Source of the DNA: Parabacteroides acidifaciens
GTDB taxonomy: Bacteria; Bacteroidota; Bacteroidia; Bacteroidales; Tannerellaceae
Length of the DNA stretch: 64,000 bases
Direction of reading: 5' to 3'
Assembly: GCF_003363715.1 (NCBI RefSeq)
Contig: NZ_QREV01000010.1
Span: forward strand, 48,189 to 112,188
In this document: positions 54,531 through 62,490 of the stretch, piece after piece
Layout of the letters: each line of letters begins with the position of its first letter
Position numbering within the stretch: the stretch's first letter is position 1
Notes under the pieces: generated by a model
What the model was told of the DNA's origin: nothing
The model's database searches: none
Seen by the model: only the letters and a program-made list of their open reading frames with translations
Translations under genes and position numbers: made by a program

Positions 54531-55448
54531 CAACGCCATGAAACAGTCCTCGATACCGGGTTTTATCGGCTCGATCCGGATATCCGTATGCCCTTTTGCC
54601 TCTAAAAAGCGATGCAACTCCCGGATAAAGGCCGCCTCTCCCGCTCTCGCCACCACCTCCTTGCCGACGGCGAAATGCTGGGCATCACCGAAGGAGAAAC
54701 AGGAATCCGCATCCGGATAGCTCCGGAGATCGAGCAGCAAAGGATACATCGAAGCGGAATGGACGGCAAACAGCCGTTTGTCGAACGTCGCACGGATACC
54801 ATCCGGCGTATCGACCGACAGGCAACGTCCGCCACGCATCAAGGCGATGCGGTCGCAACGCGAAGCCTCGTCCATATAGGGCGTCGAGACCATGATCGTG
54901 ATCCCCTGACGGCGAAGGCGGTCCAGCATATCCCAAAACTCCACGCGGGAAACCGGGTCGACACCCGTCGTCGGCTCGTCCAGGAAAAGGACATCGGGAC
55001 GATGGATCAGCGCGCAGCTCAGGGCCAGCTTCTGCTTCATGCCGCCGGAGAGTTTTCCGGCCCGCCGCTTCTTGAAAGGCTCGATCTGGACGTAGATATC
55101 ACGTATCAGATCGTAATTTTCCTTGATCGTCGTATTGAATACGGTCGCAAAGAAATCGAGGTTTTCCTCCACCGTCAAGTCCTGATAGAGAGAGAAACGC
55201 CCCGGCATATAACCGACCCGCCAGCGGATTTCCTTATAATCGCGCACGACATCCAGGCCGCAAACCGAAGCCGTCCCGCTATCGGCCAGCAGCAGCGTGG
55301 TCAGAATCCGGAAAAGCGTCGTCTTGCCTGCCCCGTCGGGACCGATCAGCCCGAACAGCTCCCCTTCGCCGATGTGCAACGAGATATCCTGCAACGCCTG
55401 CACCTCTCCATAAGCCTTATTGACCTGCTCAATCACAACCTCCCTCAT
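54522..55448 (-). CDS. ABC transporter ATPase of the efflux operon, first
   Basis: A 308-residue ATPase. Walker A is GPDGAGKTT at 36-44, the signature is LSGGMKQKL, Walker B is VLFLDEPTTGVD, and an extra C-terminal region of about 80 residues follows the nucleotide domain. GPDGAGKTT is what I recall for the first half of YbhF. The ATG is 26 bases after the HlyD adaptor stop. The last codons overlap the 41-bp array. Confidence 0.93.
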   Translation of the reverse strand: MREVVIEQVNKAYGEVQALQDISLHIGEGELFGLIGPDGAGKTTLFRILTTLLLADSGTASVCGLDVVRDYKEIRWRVGYMPGRFSLYQDLTVEENLDFFATVFNTTIKENYDLIRDIYVQIEPFKKRRAGKLSGGMKQKLALSCALIHRPDVLFLDEPTTGVDPVSRVEFWDMLDRLRRQGITIMVSTPYMDEASRCDRIALMRGGRCLSVDTPDGIRATFDKRLFAVHSASMYPLLLDLRSYPDADSCFSFGDAQHFAVGKEVVARAGEAAFIRELHRFLEAKGHTDIRIEPIKPGIEDCFMALDG

Positions 55449-55474
55449 CGCTCACATTTTTTAATTTTTAATTC

Positions 55475-56377
55475 TTAATTAAACCTCGCTTCCCCATACT
55501 GCCCAATCTTCAGATAGCCGTCGTTCTTGACCGCGATCTTGATGGCATAAACCAGATTGGCCCGCTCGTCTTTGGTCTGGATTCCTTTCGGGGTAAATTC
55601 GGACTTTTCGGATATCCAGGTGATTGTACCCGGATATTCGCGCTGCTCCTCCTCACCGAAATCGGCAAAGACACGGACAGCCTGTCCTAACTTCAACTGC
55701 GTGAGCTGATCGGCGGTCGGATAGGCACGCAGGTAAAGGATATCGGTGTCGGCCATCTTATAGAGAGGCTTGCCGGCGGCGGTGACTTCGCCCGGTTCGG
55801 CGTATTTCACCAACACAGTACCGGATTGCGGGCTGACGATACGGCTTTTCTGGAGCTGGTCGTCCAATTGCATGATCTGGTAAACGATGCTTTCGGCTTC
55901 GGCGTCGGCTCCGCCTGTTGTCTTGTTCAAGGTGGAGTATTGAGCATCGAGTTGTTTCTGCAAGACTTTAATGTTGTTGACGATGTCGTCCACCTGCTTC
56001 TGGTTGCCGGCTTTTGCCTTCACTAAGTTTTCCATACGCTGCTGCTCGCTGCGGGCAACGGCGATCTGCTGCTCGAGGGAGGCGATCTGTTTGCGGATAT
56101 CCGGCTTGCGGATGTCGACGCTGCGAAGGCCCGCTTCGAGTTGCTTCTTCCGGAGATAGAGTTGCGTACTGTCGACATAGCCTAAGACGGCGCCGGCTTC
56201 CAGGCGGTCGCCCTCCTGCAGGTTCAGTTCCATGATCTTCCCGTTGGCTTCCGAAGAGACGATCACTTCTGTCGATTCGAACGCTCCGGTAGCATCGAAG
56301 GTGTTGTCTTTGCTGCCACAGGCGGAAAGACAACCCAAAACAATAGATAAAATAACGTATTTCATATCATTATGCAT
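55475..56377 (-). CDS. HlyD-family periplasmic adaptor (YbhG-like)
   Basis: A 300-residue lipoprotein adaptor (lipobox LGCLSACG, lipid cysteine near 20). First lipoyl half VSSEANGKIMELNLQEGDRLEAGA, then a long coiled-coil hairpin at about 75-165 (ASLEQQIAVARSEQQRMENLVKAKAGNQKQVDDIV), second lipoyl half RIVSPQSGTVLVKYAEPGEV, and a beta-barrel end. It joins the ABC complex to the TolC channel. REP-like copy 3 lies just upstream of its start. Confidence 0.92.
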   Translation of the reverse strand: MHNDMKYVILSIVLGCLSACGSKDNTFDATGAFESTEVIVSSEANGKIMELNLQEGDRLEAGAVLGYVDSTQLYLRKKQLEAGLRSVDIRKPDIRKQIASLEQQIAVARSEQQRMENLVKAKAGNQKQVDDIVNNIKVLQKQLDAQYSTLNKTTGGADAEAESIVYQIMQLDDQLQKSRIVSPQSGTVLVKYAEPGEVTAAGKPLYKMADTDILYLRAYPTADQLTQLKLGQAVRVFADFGEEEQREYPGTITWISEKSEFTPKGIQTKDERANLVYAIKIAVKNDGYLKIGQYGEARFN

Positions 56378-56387
56378 TTAATTAACT

Positions 56388-56493
56388 ACCTGTTCCCGCG
56401 CTTGACGCGGGATCGCATTAGAACTGGCAGTATAAACTACTAATTGATAAAGCCTGTTCTTTTGCGGCCCCGCGTCAAGCGCGGGGACAAGGC
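56388..56493 (-). repeat. REP/MITE-like element, copy 3 (outer ends missing)
   Basis: Same orientation as copy 2. End palindromes are at 56394-56412 (TCCCGCG CTTGA CGCGGGA) and 56468-56486 (CCCCGCG TCAAG CGCGGGG). The outer TTTTGAC-type ends seen in the other copies are absent, so only the core of about 106 bases remains. Confidence 0.85.
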
Positions 56494-56501
56494 ATCTATT
56501 A

Positions 56502-56825
56502 TTAATAACTATCACAAATAAAACCCTCTTTATCCCAATTCTCTGATAAATCTTTCCTCGTCGGATTCATTTTATTAATCAGTTCATCCTTCCAGGCCCG
56601 ATTCCATTCCTTTAATTGTTTTTCCCGTTTCTTAGCGTCAACCATCATATCGTATTCTTCATAATACACTAATTTATGACAATGATATTTCTTAGAGAAA
56701 CCCTCTATTGCTCCATTATGATGTTCCATCACTCGACGCATAAGATCATTTGTGAAACCAATATAAAGTACAGTATTATAACTGTTGCTCATTATATAGA
56801 CATAATATTGTGAGTTGTAATTCAT
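56502..56825 (-). CDS. GIY-YIG nuclease-domain protein
   Basis: A 107-residue single-domain protein of the UPF0213/YhbQ type. The GIY-YIG strands are YYVYIMSNS and VLYIGFTNDLMRRVMEHHNG; HKLVYYEEYDMMVDAKKREKQLKEWNRAWK supplies the later helices with the catalytic-type glutamate. Small GIY-YIG proteins are often found next to repeats and mobile DNA in Bacteroidetes. It stands between REP-like copies 3 and 4 within the efflux operon and is not an efflux component, so it looks like a late insertion. Confidence 0.9.
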   Translation of the reverse strand: MNYNSQYYVYIMSNSYNTVLYIGFTNDLMRRVMEHHNGAIEGFSKKYHCHKLVYYEEYDMMVDAKKREKQLKEWNRAWKDELINKMNPTRKDLSENWDKEGFICDSY

Positions 56826-56852
56826 AACAATATTGCCTGCTTTTTTGTGGAT

Positions 56853-56976
56853 GTAAAAGTTCCTTGTTCTCGCGCTTGACGCGAGATCACATTAGAACAG
56901 GGAATATAAACAACTAATTGATAAGGCCTGTTCTTTTGCGGCCCCGCGTCAAGCGCGGGGACAAGGATGTTTTGAC
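56853..56976 (-). repeat. 125-bp REP/MITE-like element, copy 4
   Basis: Orientation as copies 2 and 3. The left palindrome is TCTCGCG CTTGA CGCGAGA at 56868-56886: compared with the other copies, one C-to-T change is matched by a G-to-A change in the other arm, so pairing is kept. The right palindrome, CCCCGCG TCAAG CGCGGGG, is at 56942-56960. The outer end TTTTGAC is present on the right. Confidence 0.87.
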
Positions 56977-56987
56977 ACAATCCCATG

Positions 56988-58322
56988 TTAGTTTTCATTC
57001 GTCGTGTACATATAATTATATATAGCCTGCAACTGCTGGACGCGATGTGCGGCGGCGGCCTGGCGGGCGAGGTCTTCGGAGTTGATCTCGCGGATCAGGT
57101 CGGTGACAGAGATCACGCCGTTTGCCAGTTTGACTTCGGCAGCCTTTTTGATGCTGGTGCGGAGGCGGATGATTTCGTCGTCGGCTTTCATCAGGTCGGT
57201 CATCTTCCGGATCTCGCTATTCTGCTGCGTCAGTTGGAGGCGGGTGTTAAAGAGGAATGTCTCCCGTTGCACTTCGACCGCCTGCCGGCTGGTTTCTATC
57301 TTCCGGCGGTCGTTCTTCAGTGTGTACAGCTTTCCCATATTCCAGCTCAGACGGACACCGGCCACATAAAACGCACTGAAGCCATCTTCCAGCATATTCA
57401 AACCCGGACGCCCGTAACCGCCCTGCACGAAAGCGCCGATACGTGGCATCAGGCCGGCAGTCAGCTGTTTGTTCTGCAATTCAAGGAAGTTGCTCTTCGC
57501 ATCCAACGCCTGCAGTTCGGGGCGGTTGATGACGGGAGACAGCGCCGTGCTACCCGGCAGCGAAGGTTCCTCCAACACCATTTCCTTCCCTTCCGGCCGG
57601 CCGATCAGCGCAGTTAGCATACTTCCGTAAGCCGAACGTGCCGCCTTCAATTCGATCTCTTTCTGGCGGGCATTCAACAGTTCCACTTCCATACTCTCGC
57701 GATCGGACAGGTTGGCAACGCCGTTGTCCATCATGGCGGAGATGCGGTCGATATTGATTTGTAACTCTTTTTGGAGCAGACCGTTCTGGCGGATCAGTTC
57801 ATCTTGCAGGAGGCAGCCGAAATAAAGCTGGTTGACCCGGTCGTTCAGGGTGTAGAGATCGCTCTTCAACTGTTCGCGGTCGGCAACGGCCTGCGCCTCC
57901 GTCAGCTTACGGGTGGAACGGATGGCACCGCCGTCCCAGATCGTCTGGTTCACTTCGGCAAGGACCTGATACTGGTCTTTGCTCAATGTCGGGATCTCGA
58001 AGCCGGGGATCAGAGCCGACAGCTTATCGGCATCGAACGGCAGCTTCGTCACATCGCTTTGGTACGAGGCTTTTGCATTGACCGAGAGTTGCGGCAGCCA
58101 GCCTTTTGCGGCGTTGGACAGGTTGTATTGCTCTGTCTGCTCGATCAGTTTATACTGCCGGATCTGCGGATAGTTCGCATATGCCCATTCATAGCACTGG
58201 CTCAGCGTAACCTTTTCCTGTGCCTTTGCCCCACCCGGGACAAACGGCAGGCAAAGAAGCAGCAAAGCCGCCTGTTTCCAGTTATTCGGAATGATTCGTT
58301 TCATATTCATATCTCCTTTCAT
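56988..58322 (-). CDS. TolC-family outer-membrane channel of the ABC efflux operon
   Basis: A 444-residue protein with a signal peptide ending near GGAKAQ (residues about 13-34). The two OEP repeats are VTLSQCYEWAYANYPQIRQY and NRPELQALDAKSNFLELQNK, with long helices between them. Its ATG overlaps the TetR stop by four bases, so regulator and channel are translated together. It opens the structural part of the tetR-tolC-(GIY-YIG)-hlyD-ATPase-ATPase-permease-permease series. Confidence 0.92.
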   Translation of the reverse strand: MKGDMNMKRIIPNNWKQAALLLLCLPFVPGGAKAQEKVTLSQCYEWAYANYPQIRQYKLIEQTEQYNLSNAAKGWLPQLSVNAKASYQSDVTKLPFDADKLSALIPGFEIPTLSKDQYQVLAEVNQTIWDGGAIRSTRKLTEAQAVADREQLKSDLYTLNDRVNQLYFGCLLQDELIRQNGLLQKELQINIDRISAMMDNGVANLSDRESMEVELLNARQKEIELKAARSAYGSMLTALIGRPEGKEMVLEEPSLPGSTALSPVINRPELQALDAKSNFLELQNKQLTAGLMPRIGAFVQGGYGRPGLNMLEDGFSAFYVAGVRLSWNMGKLYTLKNDRRKIETSRQAVEVQRETFLFNTRLQLTQQNSEIRKMTDLMKADDEIIRLRTSIKKAAEVKLANGVISVTDLIREINSEDLARQAAAAHRVQQLQAIYNYMYTTNEN

Positions 58323-58963
58323 TCGTTACTTGTCCGGGGTTGGTCCGGGGTAAACAACCGGATCATCGCATCCGCAATAAACGCTTTCCGTTCCCGCAGG
58401 AAGACTTCAAACTTGCGGGGATCACCGTCCATGAAAACATCTGTCAACGGATTCCGGATCAGTATCGGGAAGATGACCAGACTCAACAGCGTTGAAGCCG
58501 TATAGATAAGCGGCACCTTTTTCAGTAGCCCTCTTTCCATCTCGTCCGTCATCTGTTCCTGCAACTGCAACAGCGGCTTGACACGTTCCGGATCTTTCAT
58601 AATCGTCCGGTACAAATGCTCCGGATCGCGGTTGAACTCACTCACCACGAAGATCGGGAATAACGGGTTGGCCTGAATCATCGCCATATACTGATCGATG
58701 ATCTTCGGCATCTTTTCCAAACAGGAAGTCGGTTCGTCCATGATCTTTTCGATATTCGGCAACAAGGCATTCATCAACTGCCCGAAGATAGCGTCGAAAA
58801 GCATTTCCTTCGTCCGGAAGTAATAGTGCAGAGCCGTACGGCTGATTCCGACTTCAAGGGCTACATCACCCATTTTAGTCGCTTCATACCCTTTTCTTAC
58901 AAACACCTGTTTTGCCGCTTCTATGATCCGGCTTTCCATGTCCTGAAGTTCTTCTATATTCAT
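58319..58963 (-). CDS. TetR/AcrR-family regulator of the efflux operon
   Basis: A 214-residue repressor starting MNIEELQDMESRIIEAAKQ. The helix-turn-helix is at about 25-50 (ATKMGDVALEVGISRTALHYYFRTKEMLF) and the rest is a helical ligand-binding domain. The 26 additional upstream codons of the longest frame cross a palindrome and are not conserved-looking. It is the first gene of the efflux operon, the usual place for a self-regulating TetR protein; E. coli ybhGFSR is likewise preceded by a TetR gene. Confidence 0.93.
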   Translation of the reverse strand: MNIEELQDMESRIIEAAKQVFVRKGYEATKMGDVALEVGISRTALHYYFRTKEMLFDAIFGQLMNALLPNIEKIMDEPTSCLEKMPKIIDQYMAMIQANPLFPIFVVSEFNRDPEHLYRTIMKDPERVKPLLQLQEQMTDEMERGLLKKVPLIYTASTLLSLVIFPILIRNPLTDVFMDGDPRKFEVFLRERKAFIADAMIRLFTPDQPRTSNE

Positions 58964-58999
58964 CACTATAATGTTATTAAATATTTTGTCTACCATGTC

Positions 59000-59013
59000 T
59001 GACACATGTGTCA
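59000..59013. promoter_or_regulatory. 14-bp palindrome, likely TetR operator
   Basis: TGACACATGTGTCA is a perfect palindrome, 37 bases upstream of the TetR start and within the likely promoter region. It is well placed for autorepression of the whole efflux operon. Confidence 0.65.
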
Positions 59014-59022
59014 AAAGTAGCG

Positions 59023-59060
59023 CAAAAAAACAGGAGCGCAATAGCTACGCCCCTGTTTTT
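59023..59060 (-). terminator. Rho-independent terminator after GH43
   Basis: AAAAACAGGAGCG (59026-59038) pairs with CGCCCCTGTTTTT (59048-59060) around nine bases, with a T run following on the minus strand. It separates the GH43 gene from the TetR promoter. Confidence 0.82.
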
Positions 59061-59086
59061 AATATCTTTTAGAGATTATCGAATGT

Positions 59087-60088
59087 TTACTTCTTTATTG
59101 TACGGGCAGGAACTCCCTCAAAAGTCATTTTAACAGGATTTATGAATCCGTTCTCATCAAACGTCATCCGATCGATACAGGTTACACGGTGGTCACGAGC
59201 CGTATCATTAAGCGGACGGCGGTGATAAACGATGTAATAGTCTTCCGAACCCGGCACATGCATAACGGAATGGTGTCCCGCACTGGTCGCAACCTCCGGA
59301 TCTTGCTGGAGAATCTTGGCTATGCGTTTGAACGGACCAAAAGGAGAATCGGCAATCGCATAGGCTACAGAATAGTCTGGTCCGCCCCAACCGCCTTCGC
59401 TCCACATGAAATAATATTTGCCGTTCTTTTTGAACATAAACGGACCTTCGACATAGTTTTCAGGCGTCACTTCCCTGTAAATAGTTCCGTCTTCAAACGG
59501 GACGAGTCCGGTAAAGTCGTCATTCAGCCGGACAACGTTACAATGTCCCCAACCGCCGTAATACATATAGTAGCTGCCATCGTCATCGTGGAAAACGAAC
59601 TGGTCGATCGGCTGTGCCCCGTTCACAATCTCATTGATAAGCGGCTTACCCAGCAAATCCTTGTACGGCCCGTCCGGACGGTCGCTGACGGCAACCCCGA
59701 TCCCGCCGATTTCGCCTTCATGCACATCGTTAGCGCCGAAGAAGAAATAATATTTGCCATCCTTGCGGATAATGGACGGAGCCCACATCGCCTTCTTCGC
59801 CCACTTCACGGCAGACGAATCGAGCACGGAAGAATGTTTCGTCCAGTTCACCAGGTCTTTGGAAGAAAAACAGTCAAAAAAAGTTTGATTCTCATACACA
59901 TCGCTCCAGGTCGGGAATATCCAATAGGTATCGTCGTAAATGATTCCTTCGGGATCGGCATACCAACCTTCAAACACCGGATTACCACTGGTCAACACAT
60001 CATCTGCGACAGCCTGCTGTTGCTTCGGCTGTCCGCAAGCCACTAAAGCGGCTGTACATAAAAACACAAACAAACTATTTTTCTTCAT
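59087..60088 (-). CDS. Glycoside hydrolase family 43 lipoprotein
   Basis: A 333-residue five-blade propeller hydrolase with lipobox LVAC (lipid cysteine at 18). The catalytic-base region is NPVFEGWYADPEGIIY, the pKa-modulating aspartate is in MWAPSIIRKDGKYYFFF, and the acid is in YVEGPFMFKKNGKYYFMWS. Family members cleave arabinofuranose or xylose from plant arabinan and xylan. There is no SusC/SusD pair or other carbohydrate gene nearby, so the enzyme is not in a full PUL in this window. It is 10 bases after the serine dehydratase stop. Confidence 0.93.
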   Translation of the reverse strand: MKKNSLFVFLCTAALVACGQPKQQQAVADDVLTSGNPVFEGWYADPEGIIYDDTYWIFPTWSDVYENQTFFDCFSSKDLVNWTKHSSVLDSSAVKWAKKAMWAPSIIRKDGKYYFFFGANDVHEGEIGGIGVAVSDRPDGPYKDLLGKPLINEIVNGAQPIDQFVFHDDDGSYYMYYGGWGHCNVVRLNDDFTGLVPFEDGTIYREVTPENYVEGPFMFKKNGKYYFMWSEGGWGGPDYSVAYAIADSPFGPFKRIAKILQQDPEVATSAGHHSVMHVPGSEDYYIVYHRRPLNDTARDHRVTCIDRMTFDENGFINPVKMTFEGVPARTIKK

Positions 60089-60098
60089 ATCTCATATA

Positions 60099-61301
60099 TT
60101 AATGTTCCATATTCTTAGCCAGACCGCCCTCGGATGTCTCCTTATAAAGGCTCGGCAGGTCATTACCGGTCTGGCGCATCACCTCTACTACCTGGTCGAA
60201 ACTTACCCGGTGCTTGCCATCGGAGAAGTTTGAGAAAGTATTGGCATCCAACGCACGGGCAGCCGCAAAGGCATTCCGTTCGATACAGGGAATCTGCACC
60301 AGGCCGCAAACCGGGTCGCAGGTCAGTCCCAAGTGGTGTTCCAGCCCCATCTCGGCAGCATACTCGATCTGCGCGGGTGTCCCTCCGAACAACTGGCTGG
60401 CAGCCGCTGCCGCCATTGCGCAGGCAACTCCCACTTCTCCCTGGCATCCCACTTCGGCACCTGAAACAGATGCATTCGTACGAACGACGTTTCCAAACAA
60501 TCCGGCCGTCGCCAACGCACGCAAGATACGGGAATCGCGAAAGTCGCGTGACTCCTTCAAGTGGAACAAGACAGCCGGCATGACTCCGCATGAACCACAA
60601 GTCGGCGCCGTCACAATCTGTCCCCCGCAAGCATTCTCTTCGGAAACAGCCAGGGCATAAGCATAAACCATTCCCCGGCTTTTGATACTGCTGCCATAGC
60701 CTTTAGCACGAATCATATAGTCGGATGCTTTACGGCGGATTCCCAGGCCGCCGGGCAAGATACCTTCGGCTTCAAGCCCGTTATGGACAGCCTGTTGCAT
60801 CACTTCCCATACTTCAGCCAGATAATCCCAAATCTCCGGTCCTTCACACTCTTCGACATACTCCCAATAAGAATGACCTGTCTTTTCGCACCAGGCTTGT
60901 ATATCCCGAATCGTATGCATTTCGTAAACCTGTCCTTGCGTCAGCTCGTTATAGGTTTCGTTTGCCAGCGTTCCGCCTCCGATACTGTATATTGTCCAGC
61001 TATCCAGTTCTTCGTCCTTTTCATTGAATGACTCGAACAGTATGCCGTTCGGATGAAAAGGCAGGAAGACCTTCGGTTCCCAGGTTATATCTGTCTTAGC
61101 CACCGGAGTCAGCACCTCGAGGATTGCAGCATCTGTCATATGCCCTTTGCCTGTAGCCGCCAGGCTGCCATAGAGCGTGACGTTAAACCGCACTGCACCG
61201 CGATTGCGTTCCAGAAACATCCGGGCCGCACGCATCGGTCCCATCGTATGGCTACTGGACGGTCCATGACCGATCCGGTATATTTGCTTAATAGATTCCA
61301 T
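60099..61301 (-). CDS. sdaA: L-serine ammonia-lyase, iron-sulfur type
   Basis: A 400-residue single-chain enzyme that deaminates serine to pyruvate and ammonia with a 4Fe-4S cluster. The beta domain begins with IYRIGHGPSSSHTMGPMRAA, the alpha domain contains APTCGSCGVMPAVLFHLK, VSGAEVGCQGEVGVACAMAA and LTCDPVCGLVQIPCIERNA; these cysteines hold the cluster. About 50 residues shorter than E. coli SdaA, as usual for Bacteroidetes. It may feed fermentation. GH43 follows closely, probably on the same transcript. Confidence 0.95.
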   Translation of the reverse strand: MESIKQIYRIGHGPSSSHTMGPMRAARMFLERNRGAVRFNVTLYGSLAATGKGHMTDAAILEVLTPVAKTDITWEPKVFLPFHPNGILFESFNEKDEELDSWTIYSIGGGTLANETYNELTQGQVYEMHTIRDIQAWCEKTGHSYWEYVEECEGPEIWDYLAEVWEVMQQAVHNGLEAEGILPGGLGIRRKASDYMIRAKGYGSSIKSRGMVYAYALAVSEENACGGQIVTAPTCGSCGVMPAVLFHLKESRDFRDSRILRALATAGLFGNVVRTNASVSGAEVGCQGEVGVACAMAAAAASQLFGGTPAQIEYAAEMGLEHHLGLTCDPVCGLVQIPCIERNAFAAARALDANTFSNFSDGKHRVSFDQVVEVMRQTGNDLPSLYKETSEGGLAKNMEH

Positions 61302-61340
61302 CTGTTTTTTGTTTACTTTTTAGATATTCACATTTACCAT

Positions 61341-62471
61341 TTATACTTTTAAAAATATATTGCGCTTATAAAGCAGCCACAAAATTACATAAATAATCAA
61401 TGCATTCGACGCCGCAATCAAAGGTGAATAATAATTCCCGATATATTGTTCCAACCCGTGAAAGAGAGATGTGCCTATACACCTGAAACTAATCACATTG
61501 GCCAGCATATAGGCCACTATCGAATTCATTCCGTACACCTTCAGCCAGGTAATATTCTTCCTGTGCCCCTTATAATCGATCCAGTAATAGAACAACCCCA
61601 TCAACAAGAAACAATAACCGCTACTAACCAACACCATCGAACTTGTCCAGATTTTCTTGATAACCGGCAACTGCAATCCCCACAACCAGCCCAGTATAAC
61701 CATCGCCGCACCGATGCCCAACAGACACTGCCATTTGCGTTTCTGCTCCATCCCGCTCTTCAGGATATGTCCGGCAAAAAGACCGGTCAACACCGTCACG
61801 CCAAAATTCAGGCTACTCAATATCCAGGTGTACCGGTAATATTCGGCAAACACGACCTTCCCGTTCTCGACTACGGCTCCATCACGGAACCGACCTAAAA
61901 CCGTACGGTCTATCCATTCCGCCAAGTTTCCGTCCGGCGTATAATTGCCGCCACCGTAACCATCGACCGAAATGAACTGCATCGCTCCCCAATAAGCCAG
62001 CAACAAGGCAACAGCCGTTCCGATCTGCACAGACAGACGCACGTGCAGGAATAGCATCGCCGCAATCAGATAGCCCATCGCAATCGCCTGCAACGTGTTC
62101 GAATAAAGATAAATGCGATCCGGATCAAGCCCTAACAGATTTCCCTGGCACATCATACCAAAAATCCAAAGCAGGACCACACGCTTGATGATACGCCGGT
62201 AAACCGCCCATTTGTCCGGCATCGCCTTATAACGCGACAGGGCAAACGGCATCGACACACCCGCCATAAACATGAAGAGCGGCATCACCAAATCCCACGA
62301 AGAGAACCCTTCCCACTTCACATGCGAGAATCCCCACAAAAAGTCATTATACCACGACGCATCGATCGCACGTCCCAGCGGATGCAAAATTCCTTCCAGC
62401 GCCACCAGGCAGAACAAGTCGAAGCCACGCAACACATCGAGTGACTCCAGGCGATTAGTAACAGGTTTCAT
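61341..62471 (-). CDS. DUF5009/HGSNAT-like membrane acyltransferase, copy A
   Basis: A 376-residue protein with about ten helices. It begins with the family motif RLESLDVLRGFDLFCLVALEG and continues WEGFSSWDLVMPLFMFMAGVSMPFAL, where the conserved H/W and D/P residues lie in helix two. It resembles heparan-alpha-glucosaminide N-acetyltransferase, which passes acetyl groups across the membrane onto sugars. It follows copy B by 19 bases. The acceptor is unknown; both copies might acetylate cell-surface or periplasmic glycans. Confidence 0.85.
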   Translation of the reverse strand: MKPVTNRLESLDVLRGFDLFCLVALEGILHPLGRAIDASWYNDFLWGFSHVKWEGFSSWDLVMPLFMFMAGVSMPFALSRYKAMPDKWAVYRRIIKRVVLLWIFGMMCQGNLLGLDPDRIYLYSNTLQAIAMGYLIAAMLFLHVRLSVQIGTAVALLLAYWGAMQFISVDGYGGGNYTPDGNLAEWIDRTVLGRFRDGAVVENGKVVFAEYYRYTWILSSLNFGVTVLTGLFAGHILKSGMEQKRKWQCLLGIGAAMVILGWLWGLQLPVIKKIWTSSMVLVSSGYCFLLMGLFYYWIDYKGHRKNITWLKVYGMNSIVAYMLANVISFRCIGTSLFHGLEQYIGNYYSPLIAASNALIIYVILWLLYKRNIFLKV

Positions 62472-62490
62472 AAGAATTACGAGTTATGAA

